A DNA stretch of 55,217 nucleotides from Mycobacterium attenuatum (GTDB taxonomy: Bacteria > Actinomycetota > Actinomycetes > Mycobacteriales > Mycobacteriaceae), in the NCBI RefSeq assembly GCF_900566085.1, contig NZ_UPHT01000059.1:1-55217 (forward strand). The letters are read 5' to 3'. Of this stretch, positions 1-10,448 are shown one piece after another. Under the pieces are notes generated by a model. The model did not search any database, was not told the origin of the DNA, and saw nothing but the letters and a program-made list of their open reading frames with translations. The number at the start of each line of letters is the position of its first letter. Position 1 is the stretch's first letter. A program made the position numbers and the translations under genes.

Positions 1-59
1 CTGCCGTTACCAGCAACGCACGTCGGGGCGAGGACCGATCCGCGGACACCGATCGGGGA

Positions 60-893
60 CTACACCATCGACATAATCGAACCTCCCTCGGTGCATCCAC
101 TCACAAACGTGCGACCTCGCGTCGCACTGCCGCCCTGGGGCGTGCCGGCGTCGGAATCCCTGACCGTCCCGTCGCCGGACATGATGCCGGCCTTCAGGAA
201 CGCCTTGATCAGGGCCAATACACGTTTATCGACGATCCGCTGACGGACCTGTTCCATGATTGCGGCATGGGACAGTTCGTCGAAACACGCTGTGATGTCT
301 GCCTCGAAGACCCAGTGATAGTTCCGGGACCCCAAAGTGTGAATCTCAGCGATCGCGTCCTGAGCGCGACGTCTGGGACGGAAACCGTAACTGACCGGTT
401 TGAAATCCGCCTCAAAGATCGGCTCCAACACCAACAGCAACGACGCCTGCACCGTGCGGTCCATCGCCGTGGGGATGCCGAGGCGTCTGAGTTTGCTGCT
501 GCTCGGTTTGGGAATCAATCTCTCCCGCACCGGAAGTGGAGCAAATGTCCGAGGCTTCAGCTCGCCTCGTACTTGACCCAGAAATGCCACCGTCTCGGCG
601 TTTCCTGTGATGGACGCAGGTGCCAGCCGGTCAACACCGGCCGAGCGTGCGCCCTTATTACCCCGCACCCGCTCCCACGCGACGGTGAGAAAATCCGGGT
701 GGCAGACAAGGTTGAACACATCGTCAAAACAGCGGTCGGAATCCTCGACCGCCCAGTGGTGCAGCTTGCGTTGCATCTGTCGTACCCGCCATGCCGCCTG
801 ATCGGGATCGGGCCATGCCAGCTCACCGGTATTCACCAGTGCCTCCGTTCGTGACTTGCTCGCTGCATCAATTCCGCTGGGGCCCTTGGCCAT
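60..893 (-). pseudogene. ltrA: Group II intron reverse transcriptase/maturase, 3'-truncated
   Basis: The 277-residue frame starts like a bacterial intron-encoded protein (MAKGPSGIDAASK) and carries reverse transcriptase blocks: RGNKGARSAGVDRL, RRLGIPTAMDRTVQ, YGFRPRRRAQDAI, then FEADITACFDELSH with the first catalytic aspartate, and GTPQGG. An intact protein would continue after GTPQGG to the YADD box, the maturase domain and often an HNH nuclease, reaching 400-600 residues. Here homology stops at GTPQGG and about 20 unrelated residues precede the stop codon. The catalytic YADD is therefore missing, so the protein cannot be an active reverse transcriptase. Confidence 0.88.
109..127. repeat. 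Perfect short inverted repeat at the intron break
   Basis: GTGCGAC at 109-115 and GTCGCAC at 121-127 are exact inverted copies around a 5-base loop. They lie exactly where homology to the reverse transcriptase ends. The hairpin may mark the end of another mobile element that truncated the intron, or the join made by a deletion. The stretch from 1 to 59 holds nothing I recognise. Confidence 0.5.
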
Positions 894-1450
894 GTGCGGG
901 GCTTTCCCCCGCTCGGACTACTACGGCCCCTCCGCCCCACCACGTGGCCATCGACAGACGACGTATCAACCCGAGCCATTGGCCTCTGGCTGAGGCCGAT
1001 GCTCGGGAGCCTCGTGGTGGTTCCCACGTTCACTGCGAACCGCTCGAGGAGGGAGGTGCCCAGCTATGCCCCTGCGACATCGCCACAGCTACGCCGCAGG
1101 CATTCACCGTGGCCTCCGGCGACAGCGACCTAAACCGCAACCGGAGTTCCCAACATCGCAATACCGACGATGTTGGTGCGCATCGCAATCCAGCCCGAAT
1201 CCACCGGGTTAGAGCTGGCGGAAGACTTAAGAGGCGTTAAAGCACTGGTTCCTCGCGCACACCTTCTCCTCATGCTTGCCGGACCCAGACCATCCGGTAG
1301 TCCTAGTCTGTCCCGTCGTCGTCGGGGCTGCTTGCCACCCTTACCGGCGTCTCCCGGTTCGGGCTGCCCCCAGCTTCGCTATGCTGCTGCGACAGCACAA
1401 CGGCGCAGGTCTCTCACCTCTGCTCGGTCACACAGCGCCTCGTGGCGCAC

Positions 1451-2338
1451 TAAATCCCCTTCCCAATGTCCGGGGATCGCGCGGTCATCGGCTTCGGCGG
1501 GACGCTCACTGATGTTGATCATTCCCTTGAGCTTGCCGACGCCGGTTGGCTTGCGGCCCTGCGACTTTCGCTGAGTACGGCCGGTACGCAGCGCGTCTTT
1601 GACCAGCCGGGCCAATTCCCCGCGCGGCTGGACATACATGGCTTGATAGATCGTCTCGTGTGACACCCACATCTCCCGATCATCGGGGAAGTCCGCGCGC
1701 AGCCGGCCCGCGATCTGCTCGGGACTGTGCCGCTTTCTCAAGCCTTACAGAACCGCCTCGAGCAGGGCGGGGGGCATCCCCCGAGCTTGCGCGCCTTCGG
1801 GCGTTTAGCGTTGGCCTCAGCCACGTCTTGTCCGACCCGCGCACGGTATCCCGAACCCGTGGCGCCGCGCCCAACCTCTCGACCAATCGTCGAGCGATCT
1901 CGCTCCAACAGGCGGGCCGCCGCGGCCTGGGAATGTCCTGCCTCAAGCAGCTGCTCCAAGCGGCACCGCTCCAGAAATGACAACAAACGCCCGGATGGCA
2001 CGACAAGCTCTAGACCAGCGGGAAAAGGTGTTCTCGGCACAAATCCAGCTTGCGCGACCCAGCACCGCGCAGCGTTTTCTGACACACCGGCGACCACCGC
2101 AGCTTCCGTCGGGGTCATCCCCGTGCGCAGTGCATCCCAGAACGCCTGTGGATGGGCCGAATACCGCGTACCGCAGTGCTTGGGATTCCTTTGATACCCC
2201 GCAGCCTTGGCCCACTTTCGGCCCGTCGCACCCGCCGACCCCGGCGACGGTGGCAGCCGCCGTCGGTGACAAACCCGACTCCAGCGCCTTCCAGAACTCT
2301 TCGCGAACCGCCGCCACCACCTCGACGGCAAGCTTCAC
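1451..2338 (-). pseudogene. IS30-family transposase, broken by frameshifts, a stop codon and the intron
   Basis: Pieces of one IS30-type transposase lie in three frames. The N-terminal part (REEFWKALESGLSPTAAATVAGV, split near 2230) continues in another frame with ATGRKWAKAAGY and the helix-turn-helix RLLERDRSTIGREV. A second shift in the G/C run near 1775 leads to PPALLEAVL, then a TAA stop at 1745-1747, then [29 protein letters not shown] and PGHWEGDL. The group II intron enters right after GHWEGDL, so the catalytic DDE core is interrupted. GTG at 2338 is a plausible start. The element is dead. Confidence 0.85.
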
Positions 2339-2377
2339 ACCATGACCTCGAAAAGCCACAACGCAACACCCTCTCAA

Positions 2378-2403
2378 TCAATCAGGTGTTGCAGCGACCA
2401 CTT
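2378..2403 (-). mobile_element. Probable outer end of the IS30-type element
   Basis: Just upstream of the transposase start, the minus strand reads AAGTGGTCGCTGCAACACC, of the general kind seen at IS30-family termini. The FhuF-like gene ends 25 bases further out. The matching inverted repeat at the other end of the element is not in the window, so this is only a candidate terminus. Confidence 0.4.
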
Positions 2404-2427
2404 GAGCCCAAGGCCCACAACACGCGC

Positions 2428-3150
2428 TCACCGCGGGTTCGATGCACTGGAGGCAGACTCGCCACGCTCAAGCGGGCAATCGCCGCATGTCGATCCCGCC
2501 GGCACCCGATAGAACAGGCAGCAGCTGCGCCGCTTGAAGCCGAGGTTGGGGCCGGTGAGCACACCGGTGGCGGCCATCCTGCCGATGCGCAGCAGGGAAG
2601 TGGTGGTTTCGACGATCGGCATCCGCAGGTCGGGCCGTAGCGACAGCAGCACGCGGGACGTTCCGACCAGTGCCGACGCGATATTGCCGCATAGCAGGCC
2701 GGGGGCCAACTTGACCTCAAGGCCGGCCGCGAACTGTTCCATGTGGTCGCGCACGACAACGCGGTACAACGCGTCCGGGAGCTCCGGGGGAGCCGGCACA
2801 GGCTGGCCCACGGGCTCGGGAAGTCTGAGTTGCGCGGTGTCGTCGGCGCGTTGCAGGTCGCTCAGGTCCGGCAGCACGCCGTGGGCCAGCGCGCAGGCCA
2901 GCACCGGCGACCACAGCCGGGCGGCGTGGCCGAGATGAACCAGCGAGGCGCCGATCCTGAGTTCCGCGGTGCGGTAGCGCCGGGCGGTTGCCTCGACCAA
3001 GTCGGCGAACCCGTCGGAGTAAGACTGGACGACGGGATGCCATCCGGTACCGTCTGCGCCCGTGCTCAATGCGAAAAAGCCGCCATATGTAGCGATTTCG
3101 GCGAGCTCCGCGGAGATATCCATGTCGTCGTCAACAGCTGATGTCGCCAT
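2428..3150 (-). CDS. (2Fe-2S)-binding protein of the FhuF siderophore-iron reductase type
   Basis: This protein of about 240 residues ends with RRSCCLFYRVPAG, then STCGDCPL. Two adjacent cysteines, ten residues and a CxxC form the 2Fe-2S cluster motif of the FhuF C-terminal domain. FhuF proteins release iron from ferric siderophores by reduction in the cytoplasm. The upstream part is a soluble alpha-helical domain with no signal peptide. Starts are possible at GTG 3165, ATG 3150 or ATG 3123. I chose 3150 because GTG 3165 lies only five bases past the LexA box. The gene diverges from recA. No IdeR iron box was seen, so iron control is not evident here. Confidence 0.75.
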   Translation of the reverse strand: MATSAVDDDMDISAELAEIATYGGFFALSTGADGTGWHPVVQSYSDGFADLVEATARRYRTAELRIGASLVHLGHAARLWSPVLACALAHGVLPDLSDLQRADDTAQLRLPEPVGQPVPAPPELPDALYRVVVRDHMEQFAAGLEVKLAPGLLCGNIASALVGTSRVLLSLRPDLRMPIVETTTSLLRIGRMAATGVLTGPNLGFKRRSCCLFYRVPAGSTCGDCPLERGESASSASNPR

Positions 3151-3170
3151 GTTCGGCGTGTCCACTTGAG

Positions 3171-3186
3171 TCGAACAGGTGTTCGG
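3171..3186. promoter_or_regulatory. LexA-binding SOS box upstream of recA
   Basis: TCGAACAGGTGTTCGG matches the mycobacterial SOS box TCGAAC-N4-GTTCGA at 11 of the 12 specified bases. It lies between the divergent FhuF-like gene and recA, 109 bases before the recA start. LexA bound here would repress recA until DNA damage triggers LexA self-cleavage. Confidence 0.9.
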
Positions 3187-3217
3187 CTACTGTGGTGAAC
3201 ATTGGCGAAGGGTCAAC

Positions 3218-3240
3218 TTGTCGGTGGCCTTCTCTAGTGT
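3218..3240 (+). promoter_or_regulatory. PafBC (RecA-independent) DNA-damage promoter of recA
   Basis: TTGTCGGTG at 3218-3226, eight bases, then TAGTGT at 3235-3240 match the mycobacterial RecA-NDp consensus TTGTCRGTG-N8-TAnnnT exactly. This promoter is driven by PafBC and is independent of LexA. Transcription would begin near 3246, about 50 bases before the recA ATG. recA therefore keeps the two-promoter control known in mycobacteria. Confidence 0.88.
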
Positions 3241-3294
3241 CACGGCCAACCGACCGATACCGGTCAACCGAACACCGACTATAGGAGAGGCACC

Positions 3295-4344
<1,050 letters not shown>

Positions 4345-4881
4345 GCCATCTCGCGAAGAGCAGGCGCGGGCGCTGTGCCTGCGCCTGCTCACCGCGCGAT
4401 CACGGACCCGGGCCGAGCTATCCGGCCAGCTAGCCAAGCGTGGATATCCAGACGACATCAGCAACCGGGTGTTGGATCGGCTAGCCGCTGTTGGTTTGGT
4501 GGATGACACCGACTTCGCCGAACAGTGGGTGCAGTCCCGGCGAGCCAACACGGGAAAAAGCAGGCGCGCCTTGGCTGCTGAGCTGCATACCAAGGGTGTG
4601 GACAACGATGTGATCACAACGGTGCTGGCCGGGATCGATGCCGGCGCCGAGCGGGCGCGGGCTGAGCAACTGGTGCGGGCCCGGCTGCGAAGGGAGACAC
4701 TGGGCGAGGACAACAGGGACGAAACGCGGGTCAGCCGCCGGCTGGTGGCGATGCTGGCCCGCCGCGGCTACAGCCAGACCGTGGCATGCGAGGTGGTCAT
4801 CGCCGAGCTGGCCGCAGAACGGGAGCGGCGCCGGGTCTAGGCGACCCGACGCGAACCGTCCGGTCGCCGTACCATGGCCCC

Positions 4882-6480
4882 GTGACTTCGACGGTGGCCC
4901 AGCAGTCTCAGGCTGCGGATGCAGCGGTCAACGCCGCGCCTGCTGCGGTGCGCACCTATCAGGTGCGCACCTACGGCTGCCAGATGAACGTCCACGACTC
5001 GGAGCGCTTGGCCGGCCTGCTCGAAGCTGCCGGTTACCAGCGTGCCGCCGACGGCACAGATTTTGGAGGCGCCGACGTCGTGGTGTTCAATACCTGCGCT
5101 GTTCGCGAGAACGCCGACAACAAGCTGTACGGCAACCTCAGTCACCTGGCCCCGCGCAAGCGCGCCAATCCGGAGATGCAGATCGCGGTCGGGGGTTGTC
5201 TGGCACAGAAGGATCGAGACGCGGTGCTGCGCAAAGCGCCCTGGGTCGACGTCGTCTTCGGGACGCACAACATCGGGTCATTGCCCACGCTGCTCGAGCG
5301 GGCCCGGCACAACAAGGTCGCCCAAGTCGAAATCGCCGAGGCGCTGCAGCAGTTCCCGTCCTCGCTGCCGAGTGCTCGCGAATCGGCTTACGCCGCTTGG
5401 GTTTCGATTTCCGTCGGGTGCAACAACAGCTGTACCTTCTGCATCGTTCCGGCGCTGCGCGGCAAGGAGATCGACCGCAGTCCGGAGGACATCCTGGCCG
5501 AGCTGCACTCGCTCGTGGATGCCGGTGTGCTCGAAGTCACGCTGCTGGGCCAAAACGTCAACGCCTACGGTGTGTCGTTCGCCGACCCCCTCCTGCCCCG
5601 CAACCGGGGCGCATTCGCCGAATTGCTGCGCGCCTGCGGCCAGGTGCCTGGGCTGGAACGTGTCCGGTTCACCTCACCACATCCCGCCGAGTTCACCGAC
5701 GACGTGATCGAGGCGATGGCGCACACACCCAATGTCTGTCCCGCCCTGCACATGCCCCTGCAATCCGGCTCCGACCGAATTCTGCGTGCGATGCGGCGGT
5801 CTTATCGCGCCGAGCGCTATCTCGGCATCATCGAACGGGTTCGTGCGGCGATGCCGCACGCTGCCATCACCACCGACCTGATCGTGGGCTTTCCCGGGGA
5901 GACCGAGGAGGACTTCGCGGCCACCCTCGACGTGGTGCGTCAGGCCCGTTTCTCAGCCGCGTTTACCTTCCAGTACTCCAAACGCCCCGGTACTCCGGCC
6001 GCCGGCTTCGACGGGCAACTACCGAAAGCCATCGTGCAGCAACGGTATGAGCGGCTCATCGAGCTGCAGGAGCAGATCTCACTCGAGGGCAACGCAGACA
6101 TTGTGGGGCAGACCGTTGAGGTGCTGGTCGCCACCGGTGAAGGACGCAAAGACAGCCGTACGTCGCGCATGAGCGGACGGGCGCGCGACGGGCGACTGGT
6201 CCATTTCAAAGCGGGCGATCGGCAGGTGCGTCCCGGCGATATCGTCACCACGAAGGTCACGGGCGCCGCCCCGCACCATCTCATCGCCGACGCGGGGGTC
6301 ATCACTCACCGCCGCACCCGCGCCGGGGACGCCTACGCCGCCGGACAGCGATCACCCGGAGTCGGCCTCGGAATGCCCGGTATCGGACGCCCGGTCGCCG
6401 CCGAACCCGTGGGTTGGAGCGCCGGGTGCGGTCCGGCGGTCGATCCGGGTAAGGGGCTTTGCGATGAACGGAGAAGTTGA
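4882..6480 (+). CDS. miaB: tRNA-2-methylthio-N6-dimethylallyladenosine synthase MiaB
   Basis: MiaB is a radical-SAM methylthiotransferase that adds a 2-methylthio group to i6A37 of tRNAs reading UNN codons. The N-terminal domain ([31 protein letters not shown]) supplies three cysteines for the auxiliary 4Fe-4S cluster. The radical-SAM motif CNNSCTFC follows near residue 180, and a TRAM domain lies in the C-terminal third. GTG 4882 (VTSTVAQQS) was chosen over upstream in-frame codons because it fits the family length (532 residues). miaA lies about 8 kb downstream on the same strand, so the two steps of this modification are encoded in the same region. Confidence 0.97.
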   Translation: MTSTVAQQSQAADAAVNAAPAAVRTYQVRTYGCQMNVHDSERLAGLLEAAGYQRAADGTDFGGADVVVFNTCAVRENADNKLYGNLSHLAPRKRANPEMQIAVGGCLAQKDRDAVLRKAPWVDVVFGTHNIGSLPTLLERARHNKVAQVEIAEALQQFPSSLPSARESAYAAWVSISVGCNNSCTFCIVPALRGKEIDRSPEDILAELHSLVDAGVLEVTLLGQNVNAYGVSFADPLLPRNRGAFAELLRACGQVPGLERVRFTSPHPAEFTDDVIEAMAHTPNVCPALHMPLQSGSDRILRAMRRSYRAERYLGIIERVRAAMPHAAITTDLIVGFPGETEEDFAATLDVVRQARFSAAFTFQYSKRPGTPAAGFDGQLPKAIVQQRYERLIELQEQISLEGNADIVGQTVEVLVATGEGRKDSRTSRMSGRARDGRLVHFKAGDRQVRPGDIVTTKVTGAAPHHLIADAGVITHRRTRAGDAYAAGQRSPGVGLGMPGIGRPVAAEPVGWSAGCGPAVDPGKGLCDERRS

Positions 6481-7078
6481 CGTGGCAGATTTTGACGCCT
6501 ACCGGTCTGAAATCGAGGCGGCAGAACGCCGTGTTGCAGGTGAGATCGAGCCTGGCGCAAGGGGTTTCGTGGTCGCGGTTCTGGTGTTCGTGCTGCTGGG
6601 ATCCTTCATCTTGCCGCACACCGGCAGCGTGCGGGGTTGGGACGTACTGTTCAGCAGCCATGGCGCAGGCGCCGCAGCGGTCGCGTTGCCGTCGCGGGTC
6701 TTTGCATGGTTGGCGCTGATTTTCGGCGTCGGCTTCTCGATGCTGGCCTTGATGACCCGGCGCTGGTCACTGGCCTGGATCGCGCTGGTGGGGTCGGGAC
6801 TGGCCAGTGCCACCGGGCTATTGGCGGTGTGGTCGCGCCAGACTGTCGCCGCAGGTCACCCCGGGCCGGGTAGTGGCCTTATCGTCTCGTGGATCACCGT
6901 GATGCTGCTGACGTTCCATTGGGCACGGGTGGTGTGGCAGCGCACCCTGGTGCAACTCGCGGCCGAAGAACAACGTCGCCACTTGGCGGCTCAGCAACAA
7001 TCCCAATCGTTGTTGGACAGCCTGGACCCGCCCGGCGAGCCCCGCAACGGCACGGCCACCAACGGCGGTGACCACTAG
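6464..7078 (+). CDS. Conserved mycobacterial membrane protein (Rv2732c-like)
   Basis: The 204-residue protein has four likely transmembrane helices: [53 protein letters not shown] and [17 protein letters not shown] glutamine-rich cytoplasmic tail ([16 protein letters not shown]) follows. The start overlaps the end of miaB by 17 bases, so it is probably translated in the recA-recX-miaB unit. It corresponds in position and sequence type to M. tuberculosis Rv2732c, whose function I do not know. The stop codon lies in the first unit of an 11-base tandem repeat. Confidence 0.85.
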   Translation: MNGEVDVADFDAYRSEIEAAERRVAGEIEPGARGFVVAVLVFVLLGSFILPHTGSVRGWDVLFSSHGAGAAAVALPSRVFAWLALIFGVGFSMLALMTRRWSLAWIALVGSGLASATGLLAVWSRQTVAAGHPGPGSGLIVSWITVMLLTFHWARVVWQRTLVQLAAEEQRRHLAAQQQSQSLLDSLDPPGEPRNGTATNGGDH

Positions 7079-7102
7079 CAGACCACTAGGAGACCACTAG
7101 GA
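7070..7102. repeat. Three tandem 11-base units carrying both convergent stop codons
   Basis: GACCACTAGCA (7070-7080) is followed by two copies of GACCACTAGGA (7081-7091 and 7092-7102). The TAG of the first unit is the stop of the plus-strand membrane gene. The CTAG of the third unit supplies the stop of the convergent DUF349 gene (7097-7099). CTAG reads the same on both strands, so each unit offers a stop in either direction. Confidence 0.9.
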
Positions 7103-8443
7103 CCTACGGCTCAGGGCGTCGGCGGCAGCTTCGGCCCATTGCCGCCACTGTTCGGCATTCGCCTTGGCCTGTTCGGCTTCCTTGGCCTTGCCGGCCGCCG
7201 CGGCCTTCGCAGCCTGCTGCTCGAATTGCTCGGCGCGGGCGCGGAACTGCTCGGCGCGGGCCTGGGCCTGCGGGTCCGCCCACTCCGATTCGCCGGCATC
7301 GCGCACCTTCTTTTCGACCGCGCGCAGGCGACGCTCCAACTCCGCGGAGCGTTCCCGCGGCACCCGGCCAATCGCATCCCACTTGTCGGCAATGGATCTC
7401 AGCGCCGCCCGGGCCGTATCAAGGTTGCTGGTGTCGAGCTTTTCGGCCTGGGCCAGCAGTGCTTCTTTGGCCGCGGCATTGGCCTGCAGCTCGGCATCCT
7501 TTTCCGCCGTCGCGGCATTGCGAGCCGTAAAGAAGGAATCCTGGGCGGCCTTGAAACGGCGCCACAAGGCGTCGTCGACGTCCTTACTGGTCCGTCCGGC
7601 GGCCTTCCATTCGGTGAGCAGTTTGCGGAATTCCGCGCTGGTGGCTGTCCAGTCCGTCGAATCGGACAGCTCCTCGGCGCGTTCGCAGAGCCGCTCCTTG
7701 GTCTGCCGCACACCCGAACGCTCCCGGTCGAGTTCGGCGAAGTGGGACCCGCGCCGGCGGTTGAAGGTCTCCCGGGCCGCCGAGTACCGCTTCCACAGCG
7801 CATCGTCGACCTTGCGGTCCAGACCGGTGATCGTCTTCCATTCGTCGAGGATGGTCCGCATCCGATCACCGGCGGCCTTCCATTGCGTGGAGTTGGCAGC
7901 CAACTCCTCGGCTTCGGCGGCCAGCGCCTCCTTGCGCGCAGTCTGTGCGGCTCGGTGCTCGTCGCGTCGGGTGCGCTCGGCTGCGACCATGGCCTCGGCC
8001 CGCTCCCGAAGAGAGTCCAGTCTTTGCGCAAGCGCGTCGATATCTCCCAATACGCTTGCCGTGGGTAAGGTCTCGGCCACTGCTATGGCGTTGGCCCGGA
8101 TCTTGCGCGCATCGCCGGTGCCCGAGGCCAGCCGCTCTTCCATCAGCGTGACCTCGGTGCTCAAGTCGTCGAAGCGCCTGCCGAAGTGTGCAAATGCAGC
8201 TTCCGCATCGCCTGCCTGCCAGGTGCCGACGACGCGCTCACCGGCCGCGGTGATCAGCCATACCGTCCCATCGTCATCAACCCGCCCGAAGCGGTGCGGA
8301 TCGCTGTGCGGGGGTGCCGCCACCGGGTGGCGGAGGGACCGTGACACCGGACCTGGCCGCGGTCCCGGACGCGGCACGGGACCCGGAACCGGCCCCGGCA
8401 CCGGTGGGTGCGGTTCGCTGCCGCGGGGCTCGTCAGCCGTCAT
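7097..8443 (-). CDS. DUF349-repeat coiled-coil protein (Rv2731-like)
   Basis: The protein of about 448 residues has a proline/glycine-rich head ([17 protein letters not shown]) and then a small domain ([14 protein letters not shown]). It continues with at least four DUF349 units, marked by W-K and DALW-R-F spacings such as [40 protein letters not shown] and [14 protein letters not shown] long Ala/Glu/Lys coiled coil ([20 protein letters not shown]) closes it. No catalytic motif is visible. ATG 8443 (MTADEPRG) was chosen because the orthologue starts there. Its function is unknown; DUF349 proteins are often linked to nucleic acids. It converges on the membrane gene downstream of miaB. Confidence 0.85.
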   Translation of the reverse strand: MTADEPRGSEPHPPVPGPVPGPVPRPGPRPGPVSRSLRHPVAAPPHSDPHRFGRVDDDGTVWLITAAGERVVGTWQAGDAEAAFAHFGRRFDDLSTEVTLMEERLASGTGDARKIRANAIAVAETLPTASVLGDIDALAQRLDSLRERAEAMVAAERTRRDEHRAAQTARKEALAAEAEELAANSTQWKAAGDRMRTILDEWKTITGLDRKVDDALWKRYSAARETFNRRRGSHFAELDRERSGVRQTKERLCERAEELSDSTDWTATSAEFRKLLTEWKAAGRTSKDVDDALWRRFKAAQDSFFTARNAATAEKDAELQANAAAKEALLAQAEKLDTSNLDTARAALRSIADKWDAIGRVPRERSAELERRLRAVEKKVRDAGESEWADPQAQARAEQFRARAEQFEQQAAKAAAAGKAKEAEQAKANAEQWRQWAEAAADALSRRS

Positions 8444-8654
8444 GTGCTCGTCACCTACCCTTTGCACCCTTCGCGCGTCGAATACCCGCGCATCTGCCGC
8501 GCGAAGCGGCACCCGTACGGCCGGCAGCTCTTCGATGACGGCCCGATGTGTCACCAGGGTCTCCGACCGGTTCCAACAGTATTGAAGCAGCTTGCCGGGC
8601 CGTGCGCCGCCACCTTATCGGTGTCGTCTCCGTGTCAACGGATCGCCCCGCCGC

Positions 8655-10448
8655 TCACCAGTGCTTTTTCCACCATGCGTAGAGCTGGTCGAGGTTGGGT
8701 CCCTCGGGATCGCCCTGGGCGAGGCAGATCATCAATTGGGCCTCATTGGTCCACACCACGGTGGGGCTGCTCTCTTGGACCGCGCAGAAGACCATGCCGC
8801 TTACTTGTGGGCTGTCGGGACGGTGCCAGCCCGTCGGTGACTTGGTTTCCCCGGGGCAGTTGACCATGATGTCGGTTCGCAGGAGTCCGTCGAAGAATTG
8901 GCGCAAGGTGGCGGTTTCCCCGAACAGCGTATAGATCGCCCGGGATGGCCCGCCGGCGTCGACGTTCTTGTCGCAGATGACTCTGGCCAGCGCGTCTTTG
9001 GGCGGCAGGAAAGGCCGGCACGTGCCTGGTGCGTAGCCCAACGGCAGCAGGCTCAGCAGCCGGGCCAACGCGTCTGCGGACGCCGTCGAAGCCGGAGACG
9101 TCGGTGCCGGGGAGGCCGTGACGGTCCGGGGAGCTGACGTTGTGTTCGGCCGAACGGTAACCCAGATGCCCTGCACTGCGAAAACGAGCACGACGGCCAG
9201 GGCGGCGGCCGCAAGCAGAATCCACGGGTTGCGCAGCCGCCCGGCCCATGACGGCGCGACCCGGCCGGAAGGCGGTGTGCCATCGGCCTTTTGCGGTGGT
9301 GGTTGCGGCTGTGGTGGCAGCGGCGGAGGTTGCGCGGGTGCGCTGCTGGAGACACCGGACCAGGAGCTGATGTCGGGGCCAGACGACGAAACGTTCACCT
9401 CCGACGTCGGAAGTGACGGAAGTGCTTGCGGCCCGGACACGTTGAAGTCCGGGTGCGCTGTCGCCGCTACCGGGGTGGCCGCCGATGGCGTGCCGGTCGA
9501 AAGCACCGCGTAGGTGACGCCGGTAATGTCGCCTTCAGCCAGCGCGTCGCCGTAGAGGCCGCCCGCCTCCTCGCTGCGCTTGAGGATGCGAAACTCCTGG
9601 GCCTGATGCGGTGCACTGAGCGCCTGATGAGCCGCCTGCGCCAAATCACCCGCGCTTGCGTAGCGGTCCTCCGGCCGTTTGGCCATCCCCCGGGCGATCA
9701 CCGCGTCGAAAGCGGTGGGGATCCCCGGGCGCAACTGGCTGGGGCGTGGAATCGGCGCCATCAGGTGGGCGGTGATCAGCATGCCGGCGCTGTCGGCACG
9801 ATACGGCGGCGTGCCGGTCAGGCACTCGTGCAGCACACAGGTCAAGGAATAGATGTCGGCGCGGTGCGTCACCTCGGCGTCGGAAAATCGTTCCGGGGCC
9901 ATGTATCGCCAGGTGCCCACCGCACTGCCGAGCTGGGTCAGTTTCTCGTCGGTTGCCGCACTGGCAATCCCGAAATCCACCAGGTACACGAAGTCGTCGC
10001 GGGTGACCAGAATGTTCTCCGGTTTCACGTCGCGGTGCATCACCCCGGCCGCATGGGCGGCGTCCAGCGCCGAGGCCACCTGGTGTACCAGGGCCACCGC
10101 CCACGGCGGGGTCACCGGGCCGAACCGTTCCAGCAGCAGCGCCAGGTGGGTGCCCTCGATCAAGCGCATGTCCAAATACAGTTGCCCGTCGATTTCTCCG
10201 TAGTCGTGGATTGGCACCACGTGCGGTTCCTGCAGCCTGCCCGCATTGCGCGCTTCGCGTTGCATCCGCATGCGGAACACGGGATCGTGGCTTAGCGACT
10301 CCGACATCAACTTCAGCGCCACCACTCGCTGTCTGACGGTGTCGACAGCCTCGTAGACCTCGCCCATGCCGCCGCTGCCCAGCAATCGCTTGAGGTAGTA
10401 GGGCCCGAACCGGGTACCCACTCGCGAACCTCGCGCGGAGGCACTCAT
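8655..10448 (-). CDS. Transmembrane serine/threonine protein kinase with extracytoplasmic Cys-containing domain
   Basis: The 597-residue protein begins with a Hanks-type kinase domain (about residues 12-270): glycine loop LGSGGMGEVYEA, ATP lysine in VVALKLM, catalytic HRDVKPEN, DFG, and activation loop to MAPERF. A Pro/Gln-rich linker leads to one membrane helix (NPWILLAAAALAVVLVFAVQ, about residues 410-430). An external domain of roughly 120 residues follows with five cysteines (GTCRPF, RVICDK, MVNCPG, MVFCAV, MICLAQ). No PASTA repeats are present. ATG 10448 follows GAGGAG at good spacing. The external domain resembles one that recurs in mycobacterial exported proteins, so it is probably the sensor. 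I do not recall a kinase at this place in M. tuberculosis. Confidence 0.93.
   Translation of the reverse strand: MSASARGSRVGTRFGPYYLKRLLGSGGMGEVYEAVDTVRQRVVALKLMSESLSHDPVFRMRMQREARNAGRLQEPHVVPIHDYGEIDGQLYLDMRLIEGTHLALLLERFGPVTPPWAVALVHQVASALDAAHAAGVMHRDVKPENILVTRDDFVYLVDFGIASAATDEKLTQLGSAVGTWRYMAPERFSDAEVTHRADIYSLTCVLHECLTGTPPYRADSAGMLITAHLMAPIPRPSQLRPGIPTAFDAVIARGMAKRPEDRYASAGDLAQAAHQALSAPHQAQEFRILKRSEEAGGLYGDALAEGDITGVTYAVLSTGTPSAATPVAATAHPDFNVSGPQALPSLPTSEVNVSSSGPDISSWSGVSSSAPAQPPPLPPQPQPPPQKADGTPPSGRVAPSWAGRLRNPWILLAAAALAVVLVFAVQGIWVTVRPNTTSAPRTVTASPAPTSPASTASADALARLLSLLPLGYAPGTCRPFLPPKDALARVICDKNVDAGGPSRAIYTLFGETATLRQFFDGLLRTDIMVNCPGETKSPTGWHRPDSPQVSGMVFCAVQESSPTVVWTNEAQLMICLAQGDPEGPNLDQLYAWWKKHW

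Larger units (their letters stand above)
60..1450 (-). mobile_element. Truncated group II intron inserted in an IS30-type transposase gene
   Basis: The transposase reading frame to the right stops matching immediately after its conserved GHWEGDL motif. At that point, on the minus strand, the sequence changes to GTGCGCC, the classic 5' end of bacterial group II introns (GUGYG consensus), at position 1450. About 560 bases of non-coding sequence follow, the usual length of intron domains I-III, and then a reverse transcriptase gene begins near 893. The reverse transcriptase is cut near position 128, so the rest of the protein, domains V-VI and the 3' exon are absent. The 5' boundary is well supported; the secondary structure was not folded. 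Confidence 0.8.

Noticed and set aside
3151..3294. An IdeR iron box for the FhuF-like gene
   Set aside because: No TTAGGTTAGGCTAACC-like palindrome is visible in the divergent promoter region.
4638..6050. 470-codon frame overlapping recX and miaB
   Set aside because: Arg/Ala-rich translation without motifs, in a different frame from miaB, which has all its iron-sulfur cysteines.
7139..8585. Long plus-strand open frames opposite the DUF349 gene
   Set aside because: They are antisense shadows of a GC-rich gene; their translations have no family motif, while the minus strand has clear DUF349 units.
9426..10295. Plus-strand frame inside the kinase gene
   Set aside because: Antisense to an intact kinase catalytic domain.
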